This document shows, piece by piece, positions 8,711-14,830 of a DNA stretch of 15,066 bases. Location of the stretch: contig JBFKMV010000125.1 of NCBI GenBank assembly GCA_041629655.1, positions 1-15,066 on the forward strand, read 5' to 3'. Position 1 is the stretch's first letter, and each line of letters begins with the position of its first letter. The DNA comes from JBFKMV01 sp041629655. GTDB taxonomy: Bacteria; Acidobacteriota; Polarisedimenticolia; Polarisedimenticolales; Polarisedimenticolaceae. The notes beneath the pieces were generated by a model that saw nothing but the letters and a program-made list of their open reading frames with translations, did not search any database and was not told where the DNA came from. The position numbers and the translations under genes are program-made.

Positions 8711-10168
8711 ATGGGCGACTTCAACTACCACCTCGTGATGCCGGTCGTGGCGCTGGCCGCCTACGGGCTGCTGGCCCTGCTGACCGCGCCGTGGTCGCGC
8801 GGCCGCAACGGGCTGCTCGGCTCGATGGCGCTGCTCGGGATCGGCGTCTCCGGCGCCTTCGTGGCCAAGCTGTGGCTCAACTGGACCGCCGTCGGGCCGA
8901 TGACGACGGCGTTCGGTCTGGTGCACGTGGACGGGTTCGGGCTGTTCTTCTCGTTCATCCTGCTCGGGGTCGGCGCGCTCAGCGTGCTGTCGTCGATCCG
9001 GTTCTTGGAACGCGAGGACGCGGACCACCCGGAGTTCTACCCGCTGGTGCTGATCGCGTTGGCGGGCATGCTGGTGATGCTCCACACCACGCACCTGATC
9101 ATGGTGTTGATCGGGCTCGAGGTGTTCTCGCTGTCGCTGTACGTGCTGACCGGGCTGACGCGCAACCGGGCCCGCTCGGTGGAGGGGGCGCTGAAGTACT
9201 TCCTGCTCGGGGCGTTCTCCTCGGGCTTTCTGGTCTACGGCCTGGCGCTGATCTACGGGGCCACCGGGACGCTGGAGATGCTGGCGATCGGCGACCACGT
9301 GGCGGCCGGCGAGCCGAGCCGGCTGCTGTGGGCCGGGATGGGCCTGACGCTGATCGGGCTCGCGTTCAAGATCGCCGTGGTGCCGTTCCACCAGTGGGTG
9401 CCGGACGTCTACACCGGCGCGCCGACCAACGTGACCGGGTTCATGGCCGCCGCCACCAAGACCGCGGCGTTCGCCGTGCTGCTGCGCTTTCTGATCGGCT
9501 CGTTCGGGCAGCAGACCGAGACCTGGGCGCCGCTGCTCAGCGTGCTGGCGATCCTGACCATGACGGTGGCCAACCTCGTGGCGCTGGCGCAGACCAACCT
9601 CAAGCGCATGCTGGCCTTCTCGTCGATCGCGCACGCCGGCTACCTGCTGATCGCGGTGGTCAGCGAGCCGGCGCTGGGCGTGGACGCGGTGCTGTTCTAC
9701 CTCGCCGCGTACGCGTTCATGACCATCGGCGCGTTCGCCGTGCTGGCCGCGGTCGGACGCGGGGACGCGGAGTCCGAAAGCGGTTACGAGCTTGCCGACT
9801 GGGCCGCGCTGGGCTGGCGCCGCCCGTGGCTGGCGGCGGCGATGATGCTGTTCCTGCTCTCGCTGGCCGGGATCCCGCTGACCGGCGGGTTCCTGGGCAA
9901 GTACGTGATCTTCCAGGCCGCCATCAAGTCCGAGCTGTACCTGTTGGCGGTGATCGGCATGCTCAACGCGACGGTCGCGGCCTACTACTACCTGCGCGTC
10001 GTGGTCTACATGTACATGCGCGAGCCCGAAGCCGAGGCCTGGCAGCCGATGCCGGTGTCGGCCACGATGGCGATCGCGATGGTGGTCTCCGGCGCCGGCG
10101 TGCTGGTGCTGGGGCTCGCCCCCGGCCTGCTGCTGGACCTGATCCGGGGCCTCGCCGCCGCGCTCTGA
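8711..10168 (+). CDS. nuoN: NADH-quinone oxidoreductase subunit N (antiporter-like)
   Basis: The product is 485 aa with about 14 hydrophobic segments. NuoN is the antiporter-like subunit closest to NuoK. I call it N rather than M because of LGLAFKIAVVPFHQWVPDVY followed by GAPTNVTGFMA, which is the NuoN form, and because of EVFSLSLYVLTG. Functional residues visible are Glu137 in IGLEVFSL, Lys220 in the AFKIAVVPFH block, and Lys298 in QTNLKRMLAFSSIAHAGY. The ATG lies 2 bp after the nuoL stop, with a GGGAG upstream. It is the last gene of the operon and is followed by a rho-independent terminator. Confidence 0.95.
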   Translation: MGDFNYHLVMPVVALAAYGLLALLTAPWSRGRNGLLGSMALLGIGVSGAFVAKLWLNWTAVGPMTTAFGLVHVDGFGLFFSFILLGVGALSVLSSIRFLEREDADHPEFYPLVLIALAGMLVMLHTTHLIMVLIGLEVFSLSLYVLTGLTRNRARSVEGALKYFLLGAFSSGFLVYGLALIYGATGTLEMLAIGDHVAAGEPSRLLWAGMGLTLIGLAFKIAVVPFHQWVPDVYTGAPTNVTGFMAAATKTAAFAVLLRFLIGSFGQQTETWAPLLSVLAILTMTVANLVALAQTNLKRMLAFSSIAHAGYLLIAVVSEPALGVDAVLFYLAAYAFMTIGAFAVLAAVGRGDAESESGYELADWAALGWRRPWLAAAMMLFLLSLAGIPLTGGFLGKYVIFQAAIKSELYLLAVIGMLNATVAAYYYLRVVVYMYMREPEAEAWQPMPVSATMAIAMVVSGAGVLVLGLAPGLLLDLIRGLAAAL

Positions 10169-10381
10169 ACCGTCGGACCAGCGTTTTTCCGCATTTTCCT
10201 GTTTTGTCTCGCCGGTAAAGGTGCCGGGATGGGTGCGATGCCTTTCAGGTTGGGGATGGTCTTTCCGCCGCCGGCGCGGTATATGAATTGATGCAATCGC
10301 ACGGAGCGGGGTTGCGGGAGAAGTGGGGGGCTTCCGCGGCCCCGCTCTACCTTTTCAGGGGGACGTTTTCCTGAGCCGGGG
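10169..10381. other. Convergent intergenic region
   Basis: This 213-bp gap separates the converging nuoN and metalloenzyme genes. The first half has several short T-runs (about 10182-10206) but no stem that would make them a terminator. The second half holds the strong + strand terminator listed separately. I see no credible gene, tRNA or promoter here; the short open frame on the - strand across it is mostly antisense to nuoN. Confidence 0.7.
10303..10355 (+). terminator. Rho-independent terminator of the nuo operon
   Basis: Bases 10304-10311 (GAGCGGGG) pair perfectly with 10340-10347 (CCCCGCTC). Inside them 10314-10320 (GCGGGAG) pair with 10331-10337 (CTTCCGC), allowing one G-U. The two bases between the stems on each side (TT opposite GG) can also wobble-pair, giving a nearly continuous 17-bp stem with a 10-base loop. 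A short T-run, CCTTTT, follows at 10350-10355. The G-U pairs exist only in the + strand transcript and the T-run is on that side, so it terminates nuo rather than the opposing operon. Confidence 0.8.
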
Positions 10382-11266
10382 TTAGGGAGACGCTACCCCT
10401 CCCGCCGCCCCGGCCAGCTCCGGCGTCAGGTCCTCCATCCGCCCCACCCGGTCGACCAGCGTTTCTGCGTCACGACCCCAGCCGAGCAGCGGCACCGGGT
10501 TGCGCGTGTGCCGCGTGTGGTCCATCTCCTCCAGGTTCCCGTGGTCGCTAGTGACGAGCACGCGGTGCTGCGCCAGGTCCACCGCGTCGAGCACCGCGTC
10601 CAGCAGCTCCTCGACGCGGCGCGCCTGGGCGATGCGGTCCTCGGGGCTTCCGCGGTGCGCCGCGAGGTCGGTCAGGAAGTACTCGTAGAGCACCAGGTCG
10701 TGCCCGTCGAGCAGCCGCACCAGCACCCGCGCCGCGGCCGCGGCATCGCGGCGCACCGCCGGGTGGCCCCGCCGCTCGAGCCATTCTCCGGTGTAGTCGT
10801 GGTACAGCGCCGCATCCTGCCGGTCCTCTTCTCCGGCGATCCGGAACGGGACGCCCGACGCCATGACCATCCGCGTCGTGGCCGACCAGCGCGGCCGGCT
10901 CGCGTCGAGGTGGGCCCGGGTGTAGGCGTTGGCGAACGTCGGCCGCCGCCCGGCGCGTACGAGCTTCAGGAACAGCGACTCCTGCTCCAGCAGCGGCCGC
11001 AGCCGCGGGCCGGGCAGCCCCGGCACGTGCCGACCGGCGTGCCGGGCCGCGTTGACCCCGGTGAACAGGGTGGTCTGACCGGTGGCCGACTGGGGCAGGC
11101 CCGCAACCCCGAGCCCCGCGTCGAGCGCGCGGAAGGCGGCGCCGTCACCGGGCGGGCCGCCGCGCAACGGCGCCAGCCGGCGGGCGCCGATCGCGGCGAA
11201 GGGGTTGGTTCCGGGATCGTCGGCCCCGACCCCGACGCCGTCGAAGAACAACAGCAGCGTGGCCAT
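10382..11266 (-). CDS. Alkaline-phosphatase-superfamily metalloenzyme (phosphopentomutase/iPGM-like)
   Basis: The product is 294 aa with no signal peptide, so it is probably cytoplasmic. The fold family is shown by metal-ligand motifs: Asp9 in FFDGVG, Ser60 or Thr62 in PQSATGQTTLFTG at the nucleophile position, Asp200 and His204 in TDLAAHRG, Asp241 and His242 in SDHGN, and His253 in HTRNPVP. This resembles cofactor-independent phosphoglycerate mutases and phosphopentomutases, but at 294 aa it is shorter than either and lacks a clear cap domain, so the substrate is unknown. I chose ATG at 11266, which has an AGG nine bases upstream; ATG at 11275 would add three residues. It is the last gene of the - strand operon, 23 bp after the barrel gene, and may or may not share its function. 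Confidence 0.85.
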   Translation of the reverse strand: MATLLLFFDGVGVGADDPGTNPFAAIGARRLAPLRGGPPGDGAAFRALDAGLGVAGLPQSATGQTTLFTGVNAARHAGRHVPGLPGPRLRPLLEQESLFLKLVRAGRRPTFANAYTRAHLDASRPRWSATTRMVMASGVPFRIAGEEDRQDAALYHDYTGEWLERRGHPAVRRDAAAAARVLVRLLDGHDLVLYEYFLTDLAAHRGSPEDRIAQARRVEELLDAVLDAVDLAQHRVLVTSDHGNLEEMDHTRHTRNPVPLLGWGRDAETLVDRVGRMEDLTPELAGAAGGVASP

Positions 11267-11289
11267 GCCGGGCATCCTAGCCCAGAGCG

Positions 11290-12042
11290 TCACCAGCGAC
11301 GAACGACCCCTACCCCGGCGAACCCGTCCACCTCGTTGCCCGCCAGGCCCGCACCGACGCGAACGTCGAACTGGAGGTCCGGCCCCGCCGCGAACGTCGC
11401 CCCCGCGTCGGCATAGGTCGATTCGCTGCCGTCCGGTGCCTCGCGCGAGAACCCGTAGACCTCGACGAACACGCCGACACGGTCGGCAACCGGCCACGCC
11501 GCGGCGACGCTGGCCACGAGCTGGCCGAAGCGCCGTCCGCCGTCGACCGGGCGCGCGTAGCCGACGTTGACGCCCAGCTCGGCCTGCCCCGCCAGCGGGA
11601 CCCCGAGCAGCAGCTTGACCTCGGGCTGCTCCTCGTCCGAGCCGACCTCGTCGTCGCCCACACCGATGGAGCTGCCGAACAGCAACGCCAGCGCCGTGCC
11701 GCCGTCCCCGGGATCGAGCAGAGCCAGCTTGGCGCCGAGCGAGGGATCCTCGAACCCCTCGAGCTCCGCACCCCCGGGCAGGTCGACGCGCGCGTACGAG
11801 TTGAGACCCAGCCGCAGCTCCCACCGCTCGCCGATGCCCAGGCGCAGCAACGCCTCACCCGCGGTCAGCTCGGTAACCCGGCCGGCTTCCGTGAGCGTCG
11901 CTCCGGCCTCGAGCTGGACCCGCCCCGCGCCGACCGTGACCGCGCTCTCGGTGAAGTCGGGACGGTCGCCGACCAGCTCCTCGGCTCCGGCGGCCGCGCT
12001 CGTCAGGACGCCCGCCACGAGCAACGCGGCGGCGCGCCTCAC
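11290..12042 (-). CDS. Small outer-membrane beta-barrel protein (phenol_MetA_deg / transporter-like)
   Basis: The product is 250 aa. Residues 1-20 form a signal peptide (MRRAAALLVAG, then small residues, with likely cleavage after AGA). The mature N-terminus has GDRPDFTES at about 25-33 and GRVQLEAG at 40-47, the typical opening of the family annotated as phenol meta-pathway or putative transporter barrels. The rest alternates hydrophobic and polar residues in amphipathic strands and ends in Trp, as outer-membrane barrels usually do. The start is GTG at 12042, overlapping the cupredoxin stop (GTGA), so translation is probably coupled. The substrate is unknown; the neighbours suggest a channel or scaffold for the metal module. 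Confidence 0.8.
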   Translation of the reverse strand: MRRAAALLVAGVLTSAAAGAEELVGDRPDFTESAVTVGAGRVQLEAGATLTEAGRVTELTAGEALLRLGIGERWELRLGLNSYARVDLPGGAELEGFEDPSLGAKLALLDPGDGGTALALLFGSSIGVGDDEVGSDEEQPEVKLLLGVPLAGQAELGVNVGYARPVDGGRRFGQLVASVAAAWPVADRVGVFVEVYGFSREAPDGSESTYADAGATFAAGPDLQFDVRVGAGLAGNEVDGFAGVGVVRRW

Positions 12043-12434
12043 TCCATCACCACGATGCCGCCCTTCATCTCGGGCGCGTGCTGGGGACACACGTACTCGA
12101 AGCTGCCCGAGTCCGGCACCCGCACCGTGAACGCGACCTCCTGGCCCGCAGGGACGTGGATCACCCGGTCGTGGATCCCGGGGATCGTGATCGAGTGCAG
12201 CACGCCGGGGTCGTTGTTGCGCACGACGATCCGCACCGTCTCGCCGGGCCTGAGGCCGAGCGTCGGATTGGTCTCGTTGAACGCGACGCCGCGCGCCTCG
12301 AGGACGATCTGCCGCAGCGGCGCGTCCGCGCCCTCGGTGGTCCGCGCCACGAACAGCCACGCCGCCAGCAGCATGCAGGACACGGCGAACAGCCCGGCGC
12401 CGGAGAGGATGCCGCGTTTCATCTGCTCGCTCAT
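12039..12434 (-). CDS. Membrane-anchored cupredoxin (blue-copper-like domain)
   Basis: The product is 131 aa. Residues 6-30 are a single hydrophobic segment that acts as a signal anchor or uncleaved signal, placing the rest in the periplasm. Residues about 38-131 form a cupredoxin domain with a type-1 copper ligand set: His80 in VLHSITI, and Cys116, His119 and Met123 in the motif CPQHAPEM. The extracytoplasmic domain ends almost at the ligand loop (KGGIVVME). It could carry electrons to or from the multicopper oxidase, or deliver copper. The start is ATG at 12434, overlapping the ZIP stop as ATGA; an internal ATG at 12422 is less likely. The family is not cytochrome oxidase subunit II, as the two-cysteine CuA loop is absent. 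Confidence 0.87.
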   Translation of the reverse strand: MSEQMKRGILSGAGLFAVSCMLLAAWLFVARTTEGADAPLRQIVLEARGVAFNETNPTLGLRPGETVRIVVRNNDPGVLHSITIPGIHDRVIHVPAGQEVAFTVRVPDSGSFEYVCPQHAPEMKGGIVVME

Positions 12435-13606
12435 GCCGCCCCCACCAAAAAGCCGGTGCCGTACATCACCAGGTAGCCGACGAGCAGCCCGAGCAGGTTC
12501 AGCGGCGCCAGGGTCTCGGCCAGCGGGCGGCGGCCGACGATCGCGCCGATCACCTGCACGATCGCGCCCGCGCCGATCCCCAGGAACACCAGCGACCACA
12601 CCGTCGAGTACGTGAAGGCCCCGATCCAGCAGCCGAGGATCGTCGGCAGCCCGGCCAGCGCCCCCAGCCCGGCCAGCTGCCCGAGCCGCGCGCCCGCTCT
12701 GACCAGCGGCGCCACGATGGCGATCCCCTCCGTGGCGTTGTGGAGCGTGAAGCCGACGACCAGCAACGCCCCCAGCGTCAGCTCGCCCAGCGCGTAGGCC
12801 GAGCCGATCGCCAGGCCCTCGCCGAGGTTGTGCAGGCCGATGCCCAGCGCGATCAGCCACGCCACCAGTGCGGGCGAGGCGCTCCCACGTCCCTGACGTC
12901 CGCGGTACTCGACGCCGACCAGGCTCAACCAGGCGCCGGCGAAGCCCAGCACCAAGAGCGCGCGGCCGTGGAACGCACCGGGCAGCCCGTCGGCCACCTC
13001 CAGCCCCTCGGCCAGCGCGTCCACGACCAGAAACGCCAGCAGCCCGACCGTCAGGTGCAGCAGGAAGCCCAGGCCGCGCCTGCCCAGCCGGCGCAGGAAC
13101 GGAAACCAGGTCAGCCCCAGCGCCACCGGGATCACGCCCACGAACAGTCCGATCAGCGCGAACCGGCCCAGCGCGCCCGCGGTGGGGCGCGGGGTGGGGG
13201 AGGCGACCTCGATCCCGTAATCGAAGGTCAGCCCGGTCGAGGTCAAAAGCGCGATCTCCACCGGCTCCCCGAGGTTCCACGGGAACGGGATCGTGACCCG
13301 CGCGGTGTCCAGCGGCTCCAGCACGCGCGACGGCGTGACCTCGTGGTACCAGAACGCGCCGCGCACGATCACCTGGGCGATCGTCGTCGGGTCGGGGCCG
13401 GAGTTGATCACGTCCAGCCGGATCACGTCCTCGGTCAGCGTGTGGCGCAGGACCGAGATCTCCTCCACCGGCGGCAGGTCGGTGGCGAACAGCACCTCGG
13501 GCCCCGCGCTGAGCATGACCCAGATCACCAGCGCCAGCAGCAGCGCCGGCACGGCCGCCAGCAGCAGGCCGCGCGCGCCCATCCCGCCGCCTCCGTGCTC
13601 AGCCAT
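12431..13606 (-). CDS. ZIP-family metal permease with an extra N-terminal extracytoplasmic domain
   Basis: The product is 391 aa. Residues 12-33 are an extra N-terminal helix, followed by a soluble beta-rich domain at about 38-140 that contains INSGPDPTTIAQVIV and ends with STGLTFDYGIEVA. Residues about 148-390 have eight hydrophobic segments matching the ZIP core. Two adjacent helices carry His259-Asn260 with Glu263 (HNLGEG) and His289-Asn290 with Glu293 (HNATEG), the binuclear metal site of ZIP transporters. ZIP proteins move divalent metals such as zinc, iron or manganese toward the cytoplasm; which metal cannot be read from the sequence. The start at ATG 13606 has a GAGG seven bases upstream and overlaps the oxidase stop by 8 bp. 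Confidence 0.87.
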   Translation of the reverse strand: MAEHGGGGMGARGLLLAAVPALLLALVIWVMLSAGPEVLFATDLPPVEEISVLRHTLTEDVIRLDVINSGPDPTTIAQVIVRGAFWYHEVTPSRVLEPLDTARVTIPFPWNLGEPVEIALLTSTGLTFDYGIEVASPTPRPTAGALGRFALIGLFVGVIPVALGLTWFPFLRRLGRRGLGFLLHLTVGLLAFLVVDALAEGLEVADGLPGAFHGRALLVLGFAGAWLSLVGVEYRGRQGRGSASPALVAWLIALGIGLHNLGEGLAIGSAYALGELTLGALLVVGFTLHNATEGIAIVAPLVRAGARLGQLAGLGALAGLPTILGCWIGAFTYSTVWSLVFLGIGAGAIVQVIGAIVGRRPLAETLAPLNLLGLLVGYLVMYGTGFLVGAA

Positions 13607-14654
13607 CGGAGCCCTCGGCGCCCGCGCCTTCCGCGGGCAGGACCCGGAACAGCCCCATCCAGCCGCGCTCGGCGAACTCGGTCTTGTGGGCGTGGAACAT
13701 GTAGACGCCGGGGAACGGGAAGCGCACCTCGACGATCCCGCGCTCGCCCTGGCCCTGGATGATCGTGTCGGTGAAGTCGCGCGGCTCGGGCTGGGTCCCC
13801 GTCGGGTAGTAGTCGAAGAACGTGGCGTGGATGTGGAACGAGTTCAGCAGATCGAACTCGGTGATGTTCCCGACGTAGATCCGGATCAATTCGTGCTGCC
13901 GCACCTCGATCGGATGGCGCGCGTAGTGGAACGCCACGGTGTTGACGGCGTAGATCTCGTTCTCCTCGTCGAAGTTCGGATCGAAGCCGTTCATCATCAT
14001 GTACAGCTCGCGGGCCGGCTCGCGCGGCTCCGGCGGATCCACGATCCAGAAGCCGTAGAGCCCGTTGTGGATGTGCTGTGTCAGCGGCGTCATGTGACAG
14101 TGGTAGAGGTGCAGCCCCACCGGGTCGGCGTCGAACTCGTACAGGAACGTGCTGCCCGGCGGCACCTGCTGCTTGAGCATCGCGCCGTCCATCTCGGCCG
14201 TATGGAATCCGTGGAAGTGCATCGAGTGCGGCCGGTCGCCGAGGTTGGTGAAGCGGATCCGGATCCGCTCCCCCTCGACCGCGCGCAGCGTGGGGCCGGG
14301 GACCTGCCCGTTGTACGTCCAGGCCGGGAAGAACACGCCCGGGGCGATCTCGATCTCCTTGTTGATCGCGTAGACCTCGAAGCTGCGCAGCGTGCGCCCG
14401 TCGGGCAGCGTCTCGACCTTGCTCTCGAGGACGTCGGTCAGGTAACCGTCGGGATCGACGGTCTCCGAGGTCACCTCGCCGACGGTCGTGTTGCGGTAAG
14501 GGGTCAGGTCGAGCCCGTCGAGACCGACCAGGTCCTCGCCGTCATGCCCGCCGCCGGTGGTCGGCGCCGCCGGAGCGCTGGCCGCCAGCCCCAGCGCCAA
14601 CGCGATGATGGCCAGGCCGGCCGGCAGCGCGGCCTTCGGGATCAGCTGCCGCAT
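13599..14654 (-). CDS. Two-domain multicopper oxidase (laccase / nitrite-reductase superfamily)
   Basis: The product is 351 aa with a signal peptide (residues 1-30, rich in Ala and Leu, ending SAPAAP), so it works in the periplasm. Domain 1 (about 90-207) has His143, His146 and His148 (HSMHFH) and His185-Cys186-His187 with His194 (HCHMTPLTQH). Domain 2 (about 235-340) has His274/His276 (FHIHA) and His321/His323 (FHAHK). The four HxH pairs make a full trinuclear centre, pointing to O2-reducing oxidase activity rather than copper nitrite reductase, whose catalytic Asp in the first motif is replaced by His146. A type-1 site is present only in domain 1. The ATG has a strong GGAGGAGG upstream. It is the first gene of the operon; the substrate is unknown. 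Confidence 0.88.
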   Translation of the reverse strand: MRQLIPKAALPAGLAIIALALGLAASAPAAPTTGGGHDGEDLVGLDGLDLTPYRNTTVGEVTSETVDPDGYLTDVLESKVETLPDGRTLRSFEVYAINKEIEIAPGVFFPAWTYNGQVPGPTLRAVEGERIRIRFTNLGDRPHSMHFHGFHTAEMDGAMLKQQVPPGSTFLYEFDADPVGLHLYHCHMTPLTQHIHNGLYGFWIVDPPEPREPARELYMMMNGFDPNFDEENEIYAVNTVAFHYARHPIEVRQHELIRIYVGNITEFDLLNSFHIHATFFDYYPTGTQPEPRDFTDTIIQGQGERGIVEVRFPFPGVYMFHAHKTEFAERGWMGLFRVLPAEGAGAEGSDG

Positions 14655-14668
14655 CTCGCCCCCTCCTC

Positions 14669-14687
14669 CCGGGGCAGGGGGCCCCGG
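14669..14687 (-). promoter_or_regulatory. Hairpin in the 5' leader of the multicopper oxidase mRNA
   Basis: A perfect 7-bp stem (CCGGGGC with GCCCCGG) with a 5-base loop lies directly upstream of the GGAGGAGG ribosome-binding site at about 14660-14668. On the - strand it would sit in the leader just before that site. It could affect ribosome access, but no alternative pairing that masks the site is evident, so a regulatory role is only inferred. Confidence 0.4.
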
Positions 14688-14692
14688 AAGAG

Positions 14693-14710
14693 TTTTTGAT
14701 TACCCAAAAA
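14693..14710. promoter_or_regulatory. Candidate operator, perfect inverted repeat TTTTTG-N6-CAAAAA
   Basis: The 18-base site TTTTTGATTACCCAAAAA is a perfect 6-bp inverted repeat around a 6-base centre. It directly follows the predicted -10 box of the - strand promoter, where a bound repressor would block initiation. A second CAAAAA lies at 14728-14733 in direct orientation, 23 bp away, between the -10 and -35 boxes and touching the latter. One half resembles the ATCAA half of an FNR/CRP-type site, but the full FNR consensus is not met. The cognate regulator is not in the window. Confidence 0.45.
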
Positions 14711-14737
14711 TAATAGATGGTGCTACTCAAAAAGCAA
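14710..14737 (-). promoter_or_regulatory. Promoter of the multicopper oxidase operon
   Basis: On the - strand, TTGCTT (14737-14732) is followed after 16 bases by TATTAT (14715-14710). The -10 box matches the sigma-70 consensus at five of six positions; the -35 box at only three. It lies in an AT-rich island in an otherwise very GC-rich sequence, about 55 bp upstream of the oxidase ATG, leaving a short leader. No other promoter is apparent in the operon, whose genes overlap. Confidence 0.55.
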
Positions 14738-14783
14738 GAGGTAAGGAAAAAGGGCCCGAAATCGGGAATCCCCGCCTCCCGGC

Positions 14784-14811
14784 TTGACGTGGCCCCCGGC
14801 GGTGTTAACTA
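14784..14811 (+). promoter_or_regulatory. Promoter of ssrA (tmRNA)
   Basis: TTGACG at 14784-14789 matches the sigma-70 -35 consensus at five of six positions. A weaker -10 region, TTAACTA at 14805-14811, follows after 15-16 bases. It lies about 20 bases before the mature 5' end of the tmRNA, consistent with a short leader removed by RNase P. It is divergent from the metal operon promoter, which starts about 50 bp to the left. Confidence 0.55.
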
Positions 14812-14830
14812 TGAGGTGTAACGTCGAACC

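Noticed and set aside
10006..10302. 98-codon - strand frame entering the convergent gap
   Set aside because: Most of it is antisense to nuoN, it has no recognisable domain, and no Shine-Dalgarno sequence stands out.
13599..14654. Calling the oxidase a copper nitrite reductase (nirK)
   Set aside because: The catalytic Asp of the HxxDxH motif is His here, and four HxH pairs indicate a trinuclear oxidase centre.
12740..14699. Open frames on the + strand (340 and 468 codons) over the ZIP and oxidase genes
   Set aside because: They are antisense to genes with clear metal-ligand motifs; the translations are Arg/Gln/Asp-rich without domains.
14754..14767. CCCGAAATCGGG palindrome as a terminator
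   Set aside because: The loop would be only two bases and no T-run follows on either side, so it is unlikely to act as one.
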